The notes: generated by a model from the letters alone, not told the origin. Numbered from the stretch's first letter, positions 18,003-27,664 are shown. The stretch: DNA of 63,014 nt from JBNLAN01 sp050302175 (GCA_050302175.1 JBNLAN010000025.1:1-63014), one strand, 5' to 3'. Made by a program: numbers and translations.

Positions 18003-18979
18003 ACAGATACCGGACACATATTGCTGCAACCGCCGCACTGCTGCTTGTTTGCATCAGCTTTTTGGGTAGCCGGTTTTACTCGGACGTTGAGCTCTCCTCG
18101 CCGGTTGAAATTGAAGTGCCACGTGGAGCTTCCAGCAAACACATCGGCACACAGCTCGAAGAGGCGGGTGTGATTCGCTCCGCATTCTGGTTCTCGGTTT
18201 GGGTGCGTCTTACTGGACAGGGAGCCGCCATGCAGAGTGGGCTTTACCGGTTTAATGGAGAGCTTGATACCGCTGATGTGGCAAACCAGCTCGTCAGGGG
18301 TAAGGTGGCGCTGTTTAAGATTACGGTGCCCGAAGGGCTACGTAGCGACGACATTCTCGCGATTCTGGCCGATAGCACCGGCACAGAGCTGGCTACATGG
18401 GATGCTGCTTTCAAGGGCTTGCTCAAAGGCGAGGAGGGCGAAGGGCGATTGCTACCTGAAACCTATGCCTATCAGAAGCCGCTGAAGCCTGCGGAGGTGT
18501 TAAATAATATGCTGCAGGCGCAGGATCGTCTCTTCGATGAGCTGAAGGTGGAAGAGGTCAGACGCCCACGCTTGCGCATCATTGCCTCCATTATCGAGAA
18601 AGAGACTTCACTGGATCGGGAGAGGCCTTTGGTTGCGGCAGCCATCTACAATCGATTGAAGAAGGGGATGCGGCTGCAGATGGATCCGACAGTGATCTAT
18701 GGCCTGTGGCGCACGGATGGCAACTTCTCAGGCAATATCCGCAAAAAAGATCTTCAGCGCGATACCCCCTGGAACAGTTACACACGAAACGGCCTGCCTC
18801 CGACCCCGATTTGTCATCCGGGGGCGGCCAGCATTCGCGCCGCAGTGAATCCTGCCGATAGCGATTACCTCTATTTCGTGGCCAACGGCACTGGTGGACA
18901 CGCTTTCGCGGCAACGTTCGAGGAGCATGATGCCAATGTGCGCCGCTGGATTGCCATTGAGCGTGAAAAGAATAACTAA
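17996..18979 (+). CDS. mltG: Endolytic murein transglycosylase MltG (YceG)
   Basis: 327 residues; overlaps pabC by 7 bases. Cleaves nascent peptidoglycan strands and sets glycan length, acting at the inner membrane facing the periplasm. One N-terminal membrane segment (IAATAALLLVCISFLGS), a LysM-like region (about 40-110) and a YceG catalytic domain with the conserved IIASIIEKETSLDRERPLV containing the catalytic Glu, then LQMDPTVIYGL and TPWNSYTRNGLPPTPI. Length and motif order match the family. Confidence 0.96.
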   Translation: MLNRYRTHIAATAALLLVCISFLGSRFYSDVELSSPVEIEVPRGASSKHIGTQLEEAGVIRSAFWFSVWVRLTGQGAAMQSGLYRFNGELDTADVANQLVRGKVALFKITVPEGLRSDDILAILADSTGTELATWDAAFKGLLKGEEGEGRLLPETYAYQKPLKPAEVLNNMLQAQDRLFDELKVEEVRRPRLRIIASIIEKETSLDRERPLVAAAIYNRLKKGMRLQMDPTVIYGLWRTDGNFSGNIRKKDLQRDTPWNSYTRNGLPPTPICHPGAASIRAAVNPADSDYLYFVANGTGGHAFAATFEEHDANVRRWIAIEREKNN

Positions 18980-18982
18980 CTG

Positions 18983-19264
18983 ATGGACTACGATTCGGCG
19001 GCCGAGATTGCCATTGTGGTTGTCAAGATACCCAAACAGCATGCGCAACTGCTTCAGGGGCTTCTGAATGGCGAGGATGGGCTGGCTGCGATTCGCTGTT
19101 TTAAACCCGATGGCTCCGAGCATGAGCTGTGGACATCGCCTAGTATGCTGGATGAACTCAAATCATGGCTGGCAAGTTTGCCGGAAACACTTCACCCTGT
19201 GACCGTTGACGAGAAACGCTGGAATGTCGGCATACGCGCGGAGATTGGGGGAGGCTTGCCGTGA
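18983..19264 (+). CDS. Small conserved protein, possibly DUF4911-like
   Basis: 93 residues, no signal or membrane segment. Starts three bases after mltG and ends overlapping the GTG start of tmk by 4 bases, so it is firmly inside the operon. The pattern of an early strand (EIAIVVVKIPKQHAQLLQGLL), NGEDGLAAIRCF and a later LDELKSWLASLPE recalls the short DUF4911 family, which is often found near tmk and holB in other bacteria; this is from memory. Function unknown. Confidence 0.7.
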   Translation: MDYDSAAEIAIVVVKIPKQHAQLLQGLLNGEDGLAAIRCFKPDGSEHELWTSPSMLDELKSWLASLPETLHPVTVDEKRWNVGIRAEIGGGLP

Positions 19265-19908
19265 CAGCGCAATTCATCACATTTGAAGGCATCGATGGTT
19301 GTGGCAAGAGTACGCAATTGCAGCTATGTGCCGAATGGCTCAAAGAGCAGGGTATTCGCGTGCTCACCACTTTTGAACCCGGTGACACGGCGCTCGGGGC
19401 ATCCATTCGCAAATTGCTGCTCTCCGGCGAACATGTGCCATACCCGGAAGCCGAATTGCTGTTGTTTCTGGCCGACCGCGCCCAGCATATGCGTGAGATA
19501 ATTCTGCCAGCTCTGCAGAGTGGTACTTGGGTGCTCTGCGACCGCTTTACCGACTCCACCATCGCCTACCAGATGGCGGGGCGGAAACTGGACATGCAAC
19601 AGGCCAACCCGCTACTGAAATTTGCCGAGCTGGGCCGTTCCCCAAATCTGACGCTCTGGTTTGATGTGGCGGTGGAAACGGCTCTTGCCCGTATGCAGCA
19701 ACGCAACGCCAAGGGTGGTGAGGTAACGCGTATGGACAAAGAAAAAGTGGCCTTCCATCAGGCTGTGAGCAACGGTTTTGTCGCCATTCACCGGAACAAT
19801 CCGCAGCGTATCCGGTGTATTGATGCCGAAGCCGGTATTGATGCTATTCAGCAGCAGGTCAGGTCGATTGTTCAGAAAGAGTTGTTGGAAAAGGAGTTGC
19901 GGCCTTGA
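19261..19908 (+). CDS. tmk: Thymidylate kinase
   Basis: 215 residues; phosphorylates dTMP to dTDP. P-loop FEGIDGCGKSTQLQ at residues about 8-21, DR(Y/F) motif in LCDRFTDSTIAYQ, and a lid region with few arginines (RNAKGGEVTRMDKE). Start is GTG at 19261 overlapping the previous stop (GTGA). Length is normal for the family (E. coli 213). Confidence 0.97.
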   Translation: MTAQFITFEGIDGCGKSTQLQLCAEWLKEQGIRVLTTFEPGDTALGASIRKLLLSGEHVPYPEAELLLFLADRAQHMREIILPALQSGTWVLCDRFTDSTIAYQMAGRKLDMQQANPLLKFAELGRSPNLTLWFDVAVETALARMQQRNAKGGEVTRMDKEKVAFHQAVSNGFVAIHRNNPQRIRCIDAEAGIDAIQQQVRSIVQKELLEKELRP

Positions 19909-20852
19909 GCTCACTTACCAGGCCACTTGGACATCAGGCGACCATCGACCAGTTCCTTGCCGGGATTTCCACAAAGAAACTGCATCATGCATGGCTGTTG
20001 CACGGGCCAGCCGGTATTGGCAAGGCAATGCTGGCCGAACTGCTGGCGGCCAGTTATCTGTGCGAGCGTAATCACGATTCGGAAAGTGTGGCCGAGGCCT
20101 GCGGCGAATGTCATACCTGCCGTATGCTGGCCGCTGGTGCACACCCGGATCGTATGAGTGTGAACCTGCTTGAGAAAAAACGTGATATCAGCGTCGGACA
20201 AATACGTGACGCGCTCACGTTTTTGTCATTAAGCGGCATGGAGAGCCACCGTCGGGTGGTGATTATTGACGATGCGGAGCAACTTAATACTCAAGCGGCC
20301 AATGCACTGTTGAAAAGGCTTGAGGAGCCCTCAAAGGGGAGCCTGTTGCTGATTGTTTGCAGCGATGTTACAAAGCTGCCGGCCACCATTCGCTCGCGCT
20401 GCCTGCTCGCACCTTGCCACCCTTTGAGCGAAGCCGACACCAAGGAGTCGCTGGAGCAGATGGGTATCCCGAAAGCAGCCATGCAACTGGCCGTGGAGTT
20501 GGCAGAAGGATGCCCTGGCAGGGTGGTATGCCTACACGATGAAACATCCGCTGATGCCCTGGCAGAGTGGCAACGCCTGCTGCAAAGCCCTGAAAAGAGC
20601 GATATCGGTGCCATGGAAAAATGGATGGGGCAGCACCTGCAACAGTTACCGTATCAGCTGATCGTGGATATGGTGTTCAAATCGCTATGGCCACAATTAA
20701 CTTCCAAGACCGAATTCTCATCTCAGCAACGAATTGACGAAGCGCTGCGGGGGCTTGCTGCCTGGCCCGGTCAGGTTTCGCGGCACAGTCTGCGACCGGT
20801 ACCGTCGCTGCTGGCGCATATGCTGCGTTTGCGTATAGTTCTGCGCACCTGA
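19905..20852 (+). CDS. holB: DNA polymerase III delta-prime subunit
   Basis: 315 residues; clamp-loader subunit. Walker-A-like LLHGPAGIGKAMLAE, a four-cysteine zinc site (CERNH..., CGECHTC), VVIIDDAEQLNTQAANALLKRLEEP and the sensor/arginine-finger motif TIRSRC are all present. Start is TTG at 19905 overlapping the tmk stop TGA, with AAGGAG eight bases upstream (19891-19896). Last gene before metG, 21 bases later. Confidence 0.95.
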   Translation: MSSLTRPLGHQATIDQFLAGISTKKLHHAWLLHGPAGIGKAMLAELLAASYLCERNHDSESVAEACGECHTCRMLAAGAHPDRMSVNLLEKKRDISVGQIRDALTFLSLSGMESHRRVVIIDDAEQLNTQAANALLKRLEEPSKGSLLLIVCSDVTKLPATIRSRCLLAPCHPLSEADTKESLEQMGIPKAAMQLAVELAEGCPGRVVCLHDETSADALAEWQRLLQSPEKSDIGAMEKWMGQHLQQLPYQLIVDMVFKSLWPQLTSKTEFSSQQRIDEALRGLAAWPGQVSRHSLRPVPSLLAHMLRLRIVLRT

Positions 20853-20873
20853 AATCTGAAGCGCTACAGCGGA

Positions 20874-22421
20874 ATGGAAAACATGCAGCCCTATTATGTG
20901 ACAACCCCGATTTATTATGTGAATGATGAGCCGCATCTCGGCCATATCTATACCACGGTGGCTGCGGATGTAATGGCGCGCTATCAACGTTTGTGCGGGC
21001 GTGATGTATTCTTTCTGACCGGGGTGGATGAGCACGGGCAGAAAGTACAGCAGGCCGCAGAGCAGAAGGGGATTACCCCCATTCAATTGGCAGATAAAGT
21101 GGTTGAGGGCTACAGCGAGCTGTGGCCGCGCTTCGATATCACACACAGCGACTTTATACGTACCAGCTCCGAACAACATAAAAAGGCAGTACAGCTGTTC
21201 TGGAAAAAGCTTGAAGCGGCTGACGCGATCTATAAAGGCACCTATGAAGACTGGTACTGCGTGCCTTGTGAAACCTACTGGACCGAGACGCAGCTAAAGG
21301 ATGCTGAAACCTGGGAAGAGAAACTCTGCCCCGATTGCAAACGTGGTGTGCAGAAGATTCAGGAGGAGTCCTATTTTTTCAGGCTTTCGGCTTATCAGGA
21401 TCGCTTGCTTGAACACATCCGCGCCAACCCCGATTTTATTATGCCGGAGTCGCGTTGCAACGAAGTGCTCCGCTTTGTGGAGTCCGGTTTGCGCGATCTT
21501 TCGGTCTCCCGCACCACTTTCTCATGGGGGGTACCGGTGCCGGGCGATGAGAAGCATGTGGTTTATGTCTGGATCGATGCCCTGACCAACTATATTTCCG
21601 CACTGGGATATCCGGATGGAGAGCAGATGCGATACTGGCCGGCCGATGTGCACCTCATTGGCAAGGATATCCTGCGCTTTCATGCCGTGTACTGGCCGTG
21701 CCTGCTGATGGCGGCAGGCCTGCCGCTGCCCAAGCGTGTCTATGCACACGGCTGGTGGACAGTCGAAGGCGAAAAGATGAGTAAATCCAAAGGGAATGCA
21801 TTGCACCCTGACGATCTGCTCGAACATTACGATGCCGATGTCATTCGTTATTTCCTGCTCAGGGAGGTGCCGTTTGGGCAGGATGGCGATTTTGCATTCG
21901 ATGTGCTGAAGATGCGCTACAACACCGAGCTGGCCAATGATGTCGGTAATATGTTGAATCGCTCACTTTCAATGCTGCAGAAGTATAGCGATGGAGTATT
22001 GGGTAGCGCGGGCTCCGAGGAGGCAATCGATCGTGAATTGATTGCCCAGGTGGAGAGCATGCAGAAGCTGGTGAGTGAGTATATGGAGAGGCAGGCCTTT
22101 CATCAGGCGCTGGAGGCCATCAATGCGGCCGTACGCTTTGGCAATCGTTATGTTGAGGAGAATGCCCCGTGGGCGCTGGCAAAGAGTGGAGAGAGCGAGC
22201 GGCTGAGCAGCGTGCTTTATCACCTTGTCGAACTGCTACGAATTGTTGCAATTCAGCTGTTGCCCTTTATGCCGCAAAAGGCTGCTGCAATGCTTGCTCA
22301 GATCTATCCGGGTGGAATTGATCCCGATGCCATCCGCCTGCAAACCTCGGGAGGGTGGGGCGTGCTCAAGACTGGGCATCACTGTGCCAAGCCGAGTCCT
22401 GTATTTCCCCGGGTGGAATAG
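20874..22421 (+). CDS. metG: Methionyl-tRNA synthetase
   Basis: 515 residues. HIGH motif as PHLGHIYT, KMSKS motif as GEKMSKSKGNALHPDDLL, and the connective-peptide knuckle CVPCETYW...CPDCKRGVQ, which has one pair of CxxC-type ligands. This is the shorter type without the C-terminal tRNA-binding (EMAPII-like) domain; the protein stops soon after the anticodon-binding helices. A second ATG at 20883 is a possible start. Likely last gene of the pabC-holB operon. Confidence 0.96.
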   Translation: MENMQPYYVTTPIYYVNDEPHLGHIYTTVAADVMARYQRLCGRDVFFLTGVDEHGQKVQQAAEQKGITPIQLADKVVEGYSELWPRFDITHSDFIRTSSEQHKKAVQLFWKKLEAADAIYKGTYEDWYCVPCETYWTETQLKDAETWEEKLCPDCKRGVQKIQEESYFFRLSAYQDRLLEHIRANPDFIMPESRCNEVLRFVESGLRDLSVSRTTFSWGVPVPGDEKHVVYVWIDALTNYISALGYPDGEQMRYWPADVHLIGKDILRFHAVYWPCLLMAAGLPLPKRVYAHGWWTVEGEKMSKSKGNALHPDDLLEHYDADVIRYFLLREVPFGQDGDFAFDVLKMRYNTELANDVGNMLNRSLSMLQKYSDGVLGSAGSEEAIDRELIAQVESMQKLVSEYMERQAFHQALEAINAAVRFGNRYVEENAPWALAKSGESERLSSVLYHLVELLRIVAIQLLPFMPQKAAAMLAQIYPGGIDPDAIRLQTSGGWGVLKTGHHCAKPSPVFPRVE

Positions 22422-22473
22422 GGCGAACATTTGATGATTGTAAAAATTCGCCTTTAGTCGCAATATCTAAAGC

Positions 22474-23004
22474 ATGCCGAAGAAATTTATCAAACGCTTC
22501 CTGCCGGACCATACGATTGTCCAGGACAATAAGCACTTACGAATTTTCGGTACGCTTTTGCATGATCCCAACCTGTGGCATTTAAACCGGGACTCCATTG
22601 CCCGTGCATTTATTGTCGGAATGTTTGCCGCTTTCATGCCAATTCCATTCCAGATGGTGCTGGCCGCAGGTCTTGCGATTGTTGCGCACTCTAATCTGCC
22701 GATTTCCGTGGTTCTGGTATGGATCACCAATCCGGTCACCATGCCACCGATCTTTTATGCCTGTTACCATCTTGGCGCCTGGCTTCTCAATACTCCGGAG
22801 CAGAAATTCGCATTCGAGTTATCCTGGGACTGGCTTAAAAACGGGCTGCTTCATGTTTGGGAGCCATTCCTACTAGGCTGTGTGGTTGCCGGACTATCTT
22901 CTGGGATGTTAGGCTACGCGTTTGTGCATATTGCCTGGCGTTTACATGTCGTTTGGAAATGGAAAAACAGGCATAAGAACAAGTTGGACAATCAAGGAGA
23001 ATAA
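22474..23004 (+). CDS. DUF2062 inner-membrane protein
   Basis: 176 residues matching DUF2062: basic N-terminus, then ARAFIVGMFAAFMPIPFQM, ISVVLVWITNPVTMPPIFY with the conserved NP-x-T-x-P-P signature, and a C-terminal membrane segment (LLGCVVAGLSSGMLGYAFV). Family function is unknown; members sit in the inner membrane. Followed immediately (1 base between stop and next ATG) by the small EF-hand gene, so the two are co-transcribed. Confidence 0.88.
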   Translation: MPKKFIKRFLPDHTIVQDNKHLRIFGTLLHDPNLWHLNRDSIARAFIVGMFAAFMPIPFQMVLAAGLAIVAHSNLPISVVLVWITNPVTMPPIFYACYHLGAWLLNTPEQKFAFELSWDWLKNGLLHVWEPFLLGCVVAGLSSGMLGYAFVHIAWRLHVVWKWKNRHKNKLDNQGE

Positions 23005-23005
23005 A

Positions 23006-23263
23006 ATGAAAAAATGGATTTTACTGGTTGTTGTGGTTGTTTTGATGCTGCCTTTGCAGGCCGAAGCCAAGGGTAAGAACGCGTTTGAGAAGATGGATAC
23101 GAATGGCGATGGCATGGTTTCCGAGCAGGAGTATGTATCGTATGTACAGGCGCAGGCCAAGAAGCGCTTCGCCAAGAAAGATAAAAACGGCGATGGCATG
23201 CTTAGTAAAGATGAAGCAAAACAAAATATGAAGGATAATAAGAGCAAAAAAAAGGATAAGTAG
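23006..23263 (+). CDS. Small secreted EF-hand protein
   Basis: 85 residues from ATG 23006, with AAGGAGA five bases upstream. Signal peptide MKKWILLVVVVVLMLPLQAEA, then two canonical EF-hand loops (DTNGDGMVSEQE and DKNGDGMLSKDE) and a very lysine-rich tail. It should bind two calcium ions in the periplasm. Role unknown; similar short EF-hand proteins are often annotated as calcium sensors or buffers. Confidence 0.9.
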   Translation: MKKWILLVVVVVLMLPLQAEAKGKNAFEKMDTNGDGMVSEQEYVSYVQAQAKKRFAKKDKNGDGMLSKDEAKQNMKDNKSKKKDK

Positions 23264-23295
23264 ATAGAGCAACGCTTCTGGTTCTGCTCCACTTT

Positions 23296-23326
23296 GAGGC
23301 CGGCTTTTCGCCGGCCTCTTTTTTTT
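23296..23326 (+). terminator. Rho-independent terminator after EF-hand gene
   Basis: Perfect 9-bp stem gaggccggc/gccggcctc with a TTTTC loop followed by eight T residues. It ends the DUF2062/EF-hand transcript. Confidence 0.93.
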
Positions 23327-23339
23327 CTATGCTGCATGC

Positions 23340-24221
23340 ATGCCTTGGAAAGAAATCGAATCAGCCATTCGAGCCAGCGCCCCGGCCTTTGAAATAGCTT
23401 TCAAAAGTCAGGCAGGTGGGGGCTGTATCAATCGCTGCTATCGCATTGAGGACAAATCAGGCAACTCATATTTCGTAAAGCTTAACGACGCTGCTTTGCT
23501 TACGATGTTTGAAGCTGAAGCCGAAGGGCTAAAAGAGATATTAGACTCAAAAGCGATTCGCGTACCGAAGCCACTTTGTTGCGGAAACGCAGGCAGCCAG
23601 AGTTTCATCGTGATGGAATTCATTTCCATGAGCGGTTCCGGGCAGGGTGATACACCGCAAAAAATGGGGGAGCAGCTTGCTGCCATGCACAGATACTCTC
23701 AAGCAATGTTTGGCTGGCACAGGGATAATACCATCGGTTCCACACCTCAGAATAACCGGCAAACCCCGGACTGGATCGATTTTTTGCGCACAAGACGGCT
23801 TGGTTTCCAACTTGAGTTGGCGAAGAGCAATGGTTTTGGCGGATCGCTGCACGAAAAGGGCAGGCGATTACTTGAGTGCCTAGAGCGTTTTTTTGTTGAA
23901 TATCAGCCACAGCCATCGCTACTGCATGGCGACTTGTGGGGCGGCAATCAAGCCGCGGATCAAAATGGTAATCCAATACTGTTTGACCCGGCGGTCTATT
24001 ATGGCGATCGGGAAGCGGATTTGGCGATGACTGAGCTATTCGGCGGCTTCTCTGGTAAATTTTATGAGGCTTACCAGCGGCAGTGGCCGCTCGATCCCGG
24101 CTACGGGGTGCGCAAGAACCTCTATAACCTTTACCATATTCTGAATCATGCCAATTTGTTCGGCAGTAGTTATGCAAGGCAAGCGGAAACGATGATTGAT
24201 AGTTTACTTGCTGAGGTTTGA
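23340..24221 (+). CDS. Fructosamine kinase family protein
   Basis: 293 residues with the aminoglycoside-phosphotransferase-like fold. Visible: GGGCINRCYRI near the N-terminus, YFVKLN (ATP-binding lysine), FIVMEF hinge, LLHGDLWGGN catalytic loop with the Asp base, and ILFDPAVYYGDREADLAM with the metal-binding Asp. Bacterial members phosphorylate ribulosamine/erythrulosamine-type protein glycation products. It starts 14 bases after the terminator, so a promoter must lie in or close to the terminator; I see none clear. Confidence 0.92.
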   Translation: MPWKEIESAIRASAPAFEIAFKSQAGGGCINRCYRIEDKSGNSYFVKLNDAALLTMFEAEAEGLKEILDSKAIRVPKPLCCGNAGSQSFIVMEFISMSGSGQGDTPQKMGEQLAAMHRYSQAMFGWHRDNTIGSTPQNNRQTPDWIDFLRTRRLGFQLELAKSNGFGGSLHEKGRRLLECLERFFVEYQPQPSLLHGDLWGGNQAADQNGNPILFDPAVYYGDREADLAMTELFGGFSGKFYEAYQRQWPLDPGYGVRKNLYNLYHILNHANLFGSSYARQAETMIDSLLAEV

Positions 24222-24252
24222 GGCAGCACTGCGATTCCGGGTAAATCGGGAT

Positions 24253-24280
24253 TTGACACTGCGGCAGAAATCGCGACACT
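24253..24280 (+). promoter_or_regulatory. Possible tRNA promoter
   Basis: A perfect TTGACA at 24253-24258 stands 16 bases before GACACT (24275-24280), a poor -10, with a GC-rich stretch after it as in stringently controlled tRNA promoters. Weak support. Confidence 0.3.
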
Positions 24281-24298
24281 TCGCGGCGTCTTTGGAAG

Positions 24299-24374
<76 letters not shown>

Positions 24375-24431
24375 TTGACATAATACATTGACGAAGCAGT
24401 GAGAATATTTATGCTTCGCCGCGTCCAAAAG

Positions 24432-24507
24432 GTCCCCATCGTCTAGAGGCCTAGGACACCGCCCTTTCACGGCGGCAGCAGGGGTTCGAATCCCCTTGGG
24501 GACGCCA
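24432..24507 (+). tRNA. tRNA-Glu (UUC)
   Basis: 76 bases with CCA encoded. Acceptor GTCCCCA pairs with TGGGGAC; anticodon loop CTTTCAC gives UUC; T-arm GGGGTTCGAATCCCC. Confidence 0.97.
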
Positions 24508-24511
24508 ATCG

Positions 24512-24545
24512 AAAAGCACATGCGTAAAGAGCATGTGCTTTTTTA
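24512..24545. terminator. Bidirectional terminator between tRNA-Glu and peptide-binding lipoprotein
   Basis: Stem AGCACATGC/GCATGTGCT with a seven-base loop, flanked by A and T runs on both sides. It can end the tRNA transcript (T run to the right) and the convergent minus-strand operon (T run to the left on that strand). Confidence 0.9.
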
Positions 24546-24566
24546 TTTTACAGGGGTGATAATCGG

Positions 24567-26249
24567 TTAAGGCTGGATACCGGTTTGACTGGTTTGATAC
24601 TTTTGCAGCTCTTTTGGCACATACCAGAACTCTCTGTTGTGCCCGATGCCTGCAGGCGCCGGATCAATGCCATGGATGCGTTTGTGGATGGCCGGAAGAG
24701 AGTAGGGTGCATATAAAAATACCATAGGCACATCGTTGAAAATCTCTTTCTGCATCGCATCATACAAACGCTTTCTCTCGGCTCGATCAAACGTGCGGCG
24801 GGCCGCTACCAGAGCCTGATCGACTTTAGGGTTGCTATAGGTCAGGAAATTGAACTCCCGTTCTCCAGTCTGAGATGAGTGCCAGATACTGTATTGGTCG
24901 GGGTCAGGGGCTAAAGACCAACCTAGGACAACCGCATCGAAATCACGCTTGTTAATAAAACTTTTAAGAAAGGCAGACCACTCAACCAGACGAACATTGA
25001 CCTTGATGCCAACTTCCTTTAGCCGGTATTGAATAATAGTGGCGGTATCTGCCCGCTGCTTATTGCCATTGTTGGTGAGGATGGTGAAGGCCAGAGGCTT
25101 TCCATCCTTGTCGAGCACGCCGTCACCATCGGTGTCTACCCAGCCAGCCTCTTTTAGAAGCTCCCGGGCCTTCTGTTGATTATATACTCTTGGCTGCAAC
25201 TTCTCGTTAACCCAATATGTTCCCGGCTTATATGGCGCTGCCAGCGGTTCGCCGAGTCCGAACAGCACCCCATCCACCAGCTCCTGACAATCAATGGCAT
25301 AGGCAATGGCAAGACGAACCTTGCGATCATCAAATGGCTTGCGGATGAGATTGAAGCCCAGATATGTGTAAATGAAGTCGAGGTATTCATACCGCTGATA
25401 GTTCTCTTTCAGATATGCTTTTTTATCAAACAGCCGTTGATATTGCGTTGGTGTCAGGGTCATGATGTCCAGATTACCTGCAGAAAGCTCCAGAAACTGC
25501 GTGGCAGAATCAGGGACAATGCGAGTCAGTCGTTCGTCGATCCATACCTTACCGTCGAAATAGTCCCTGTTGGCACGCATGAGAATGCTCTGCTGGGGTT
25601 GCCAGTCGGCCAGTATGTAAGGGCCAATCGTTGCCTTGGGCTTGCGCGACAATGGCGTGTCCATGATATCCTCACCCTTGAACACATGCTTTGGTAGAAT
25701 CGCAAGTGAGGCCCAGGTGGAGAGAGCTGGGGAGAAGGGTTCGGAATAGTGGACCCGGAAGGTTTGCGGATCGGGCGCTTCAAACTTTTTCACCAGCATA
25801 TAATCGGATTTATAAGGGCTTTGCGTATACTCATCCTGAATCAGCGCCAGTGTAAAAGCGCAATCTTCGGATGTGAGAGGCTTTCCATCGGTCCACTTCA
25901 ATCCTTTTTTCAGCTTGAAAGTGATGTTTAACTGATCCTTGGATACGCGCCAGTTATCGGCAAGCTGACCAACCAGATTCAGATCGCGGTCATATTTCAG
26001 CAATGAGAGATAGAGCTGCCCGGCAATGGCATGGCTGCTGGCATCGCCGGCTATCATTGGAATCAGATTTGAGGCATCACCAGTGCTTGCTGAAATGATT
26101 TGATCGCCAAAAGCGGGGCTGCTGGCTGGTACCTCAACGTTTTGCGCGATGGTTGCCTTCTCAGTATCTGAATTTTCAGAGCTGCAGGAAGCCAGCAGGG
26201 CTGTCAGCAGTAACAGGGCAATCCGGTATTTGAAATCCAGAAAACTCAA
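24567..26249 (-). CDS. Peptide ABC transporter substrate-binding lipoprotein (SBP_bac_5)
   Basis: About 560 residues. A lipoprotein signal ends in LLASC, followed by an extracellular-solute-binding family 5 domain (LADNWRVSKDQLNITFKLKK, LKWTDGKPLTSEDCAF, VRLAIAYAIDCQELVDGVL, ARELLKEAGW). This family binds oligopeptides, dipeptides or nickel for DppA/OppA-type importers; no permease or ATPase gene is adjacent, so the ligand is unknown. I favour the TTG at 26249 overlapping the mltD stop (TTGA); an ATG at 26276 would add nine residues ahead of the signal and overlap mltD by 31 bases. Confidence 0.9.
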   Translation of the reverse strand: MSFLDFKYRIALLLLTALLASCSSENSDTEKATIAQNVEVPASSPAFGDQIISASTGDASNLIPMIAGDASSHAIAGQLYLSLLKYDRDLNLVGQLADNWRVSKDQLNITFKLKKGLKWTDGKPLTSEDCAFTLALIQDEYTQSPYKSDYMLVKKFEAPDPQTFRVHYSEPFSPALSTWASLAILPKHVFKGEDIMDTPLSRKPKATIGPYILADWQPQQSILMRANRDYFDGKVWIDERLTRIVPDSATQFLELSAGNLDIMTLTPTQYQRLFDKKAYLKENYQRYEYLDFIYTYLGFNLIRKPFDDRKVRLAIAYAIDCQELVDGVLFGLGEPLAAPYKPGTYWVNEKLQPRVYNQQKARELLKEAGWVDTDGDGVLDKDGKPLAFTILTNNGNKQRADTATIIQYRLKEVGIKVNVRLVEWSAFLKSFINKRDFDAVVLGWSLAPDPDQYSIWHSSQTGEREFNFLTYSNPKVDQALVAARRTFDRAERKRLYDAMQKEIFNDVPMVFLYAPYSLPAIHKRIHGIDPAPAGIGHNREFWYVPKELQKYQTSQTGIQP

Positions 26250-27508
26250 CCGGGCGTAATCCGGGCAAGAATCCACAGCTTATCGCCAGGCCTGATCAAC
26301 TCACTGGTATGCATCTGATTGGAGCGGGCAATGGCAAGCGGTGTTGTGCCAAAGCGCGATGCAATCGACCACAACGAATCACCGCGGCGAACCTTATAAA
26401 GAATGCGCCTCCCGCTTTGAAGCAGGGGGTTTAGCATGGGTGTGGCTTTTGCCAACTGATTGGCCGGAACACGTAGTTTCTCGCCGATACTTAAGTGTGA
26501 TGAGGCAAGTGAAGGGTTCAGTTTCTTGAGATAACTGACTTGAATACCATGTCTTTTGGCGAGTTGCCAAAGTGTATCCCCAGAGCGGACCGTAATATGG
26601 ACATACTCCGGCGCCATGCTCTCCTTCATCACCTCAATTGCCTGCACATAGGTTTCGGGGATATGAACTGTAACGGAGTGTCTCAGATATTGCCGCTGGT
26701 TTAATCCTGGATTGAAGCGAAAGAAATCTTCCTGTCCCAGCCCCGATTTTTCCGCCAGCTCGAACAGATCGACTGGCGCATCCAGCGCAATAAGCTGTGT
26801 GGGCACTGGCTCGGGAAAATCGATTACGCCGAGATATTGAAGTGCTGTTAATCCCACAACATGGCGAACATAGGCCCGGGTGATGCCCGGAACCGGCATT
26901 GCATTGATGCCATCTTCAATTTTCCACGGTTTTTTTCGTAAGCGGCGAGCAACAGCCGTTGGTCCCAGATGGTATGCCGCAAACGCAAGGGGCCATGAAT
27001 TAAACTTTGCATGCAGCTGCTGTAAGTATACAACTGCAGCCTCTGTGCTGGTTTCGATATCGCGCCGACCATCGACGGTAAGCTTTTTCTCAATACCAAG
27101 CCCTTTGGCGGTGCGCGGCATCAGTTGCCATAGTCCCATCGCCCCTGCATAGGAGAGCGCGTAAGGATTGTAACCGGACTCCACAATGGGTAGCACCTGC
27201 AAGGATTTTGGTGCATCCATTTTATCAATCACCTTCAGTACTCGCTGGCGCACATAACGCGAGCGTTCTGAAACTACAGGCCAGTGGACAAGGTAATGAC
27301 GTTTTACTTCCGCTTGCGCCCGGGCGATCTCCTCTGGCGCAATTCCCGCAAGAATTTCATCAACAGGTATTACGGGTTGTTGGGCGACAATTTCCGGCGT
27401 TTTATGTTCAGTGGTTGAAACCTGTTTCACCGCACAGGCTGAAACAAATGACACCAGCAATATATACATCAATCTCTTGCTCAGCATCGCCAAAGAATAC
27501 CTCTTCAC
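26246..27508 (-). CDS. mltD: Membrane-bound lytic murein transglycosylase D-like lipoprotein with LysM
   Basis: 420 residues. Lipoprotein signal ends in SFVSAC. The SLT domain (about residues 95-200) has IVESGYNP with catalytic Glu, AGAMGLWQLMPRTA and FAAYHLGP. Two LysM modules follow (VRSGDTLWQLAKRHGIQ and VRRGDSLWSIASRFGTT), which bind glycan strands. It cleaves peptidoglycan with 1,6-anhydro product formation. Upstream in an operon with the peptide-binding lipoprotein, a possible muropeptide-recycling link (inference). Confidence 0.93.
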   Translation of the reverse strand: MKRYSLAMLSKRLMYILLVSFVSACAVKQVSTTEHKTPEIVAQQPVIPVDEILAGIAPEEIARAQAEVKRHYLVHWPVVSERSRYVRQRVLKVIDKMDAPKSLQVLPIVESGYNPYALSYAGAMGLWQLMPRTAKGLGIEKKLTVDGRRDIETSTEAAVVYLQQLHAKFNSWPLAFAAYHLGPTAVARRLRKKPWKIEDGINAMPVPGITRAYVRHVVGLTALQYLGVIDFPEPVPTQLIALDAPVDLFELAEKSGLGQEDFFRFNPGLNQRQYLRHSVTVHIPETYVQAIEVMKESMAPEYVHITVRSGDTLWQLAKRHGIQVSYLKKLNPSLASSHLSIGEKLRVPANQLAKATPMLNPLLQSGRRILYKVRRGDSLWSIASRFGTTPLAIARSNQMHTSELIRPGDKLWILARITPG

Positions 27509-27664
27509 AAGCCCAGGTAAAGCCCCGGAGAAAATATTTCTTGATTACAAGATGTTAGCAGTATATGTTAACGTTTAACTTTATAGCAAGTCACGAGCGC
27601 GAAGGGGGTGTGAGGCATTGCTTTCTGTTTATAAATGCTTGCGTGCACCGACATCAAATCAGTT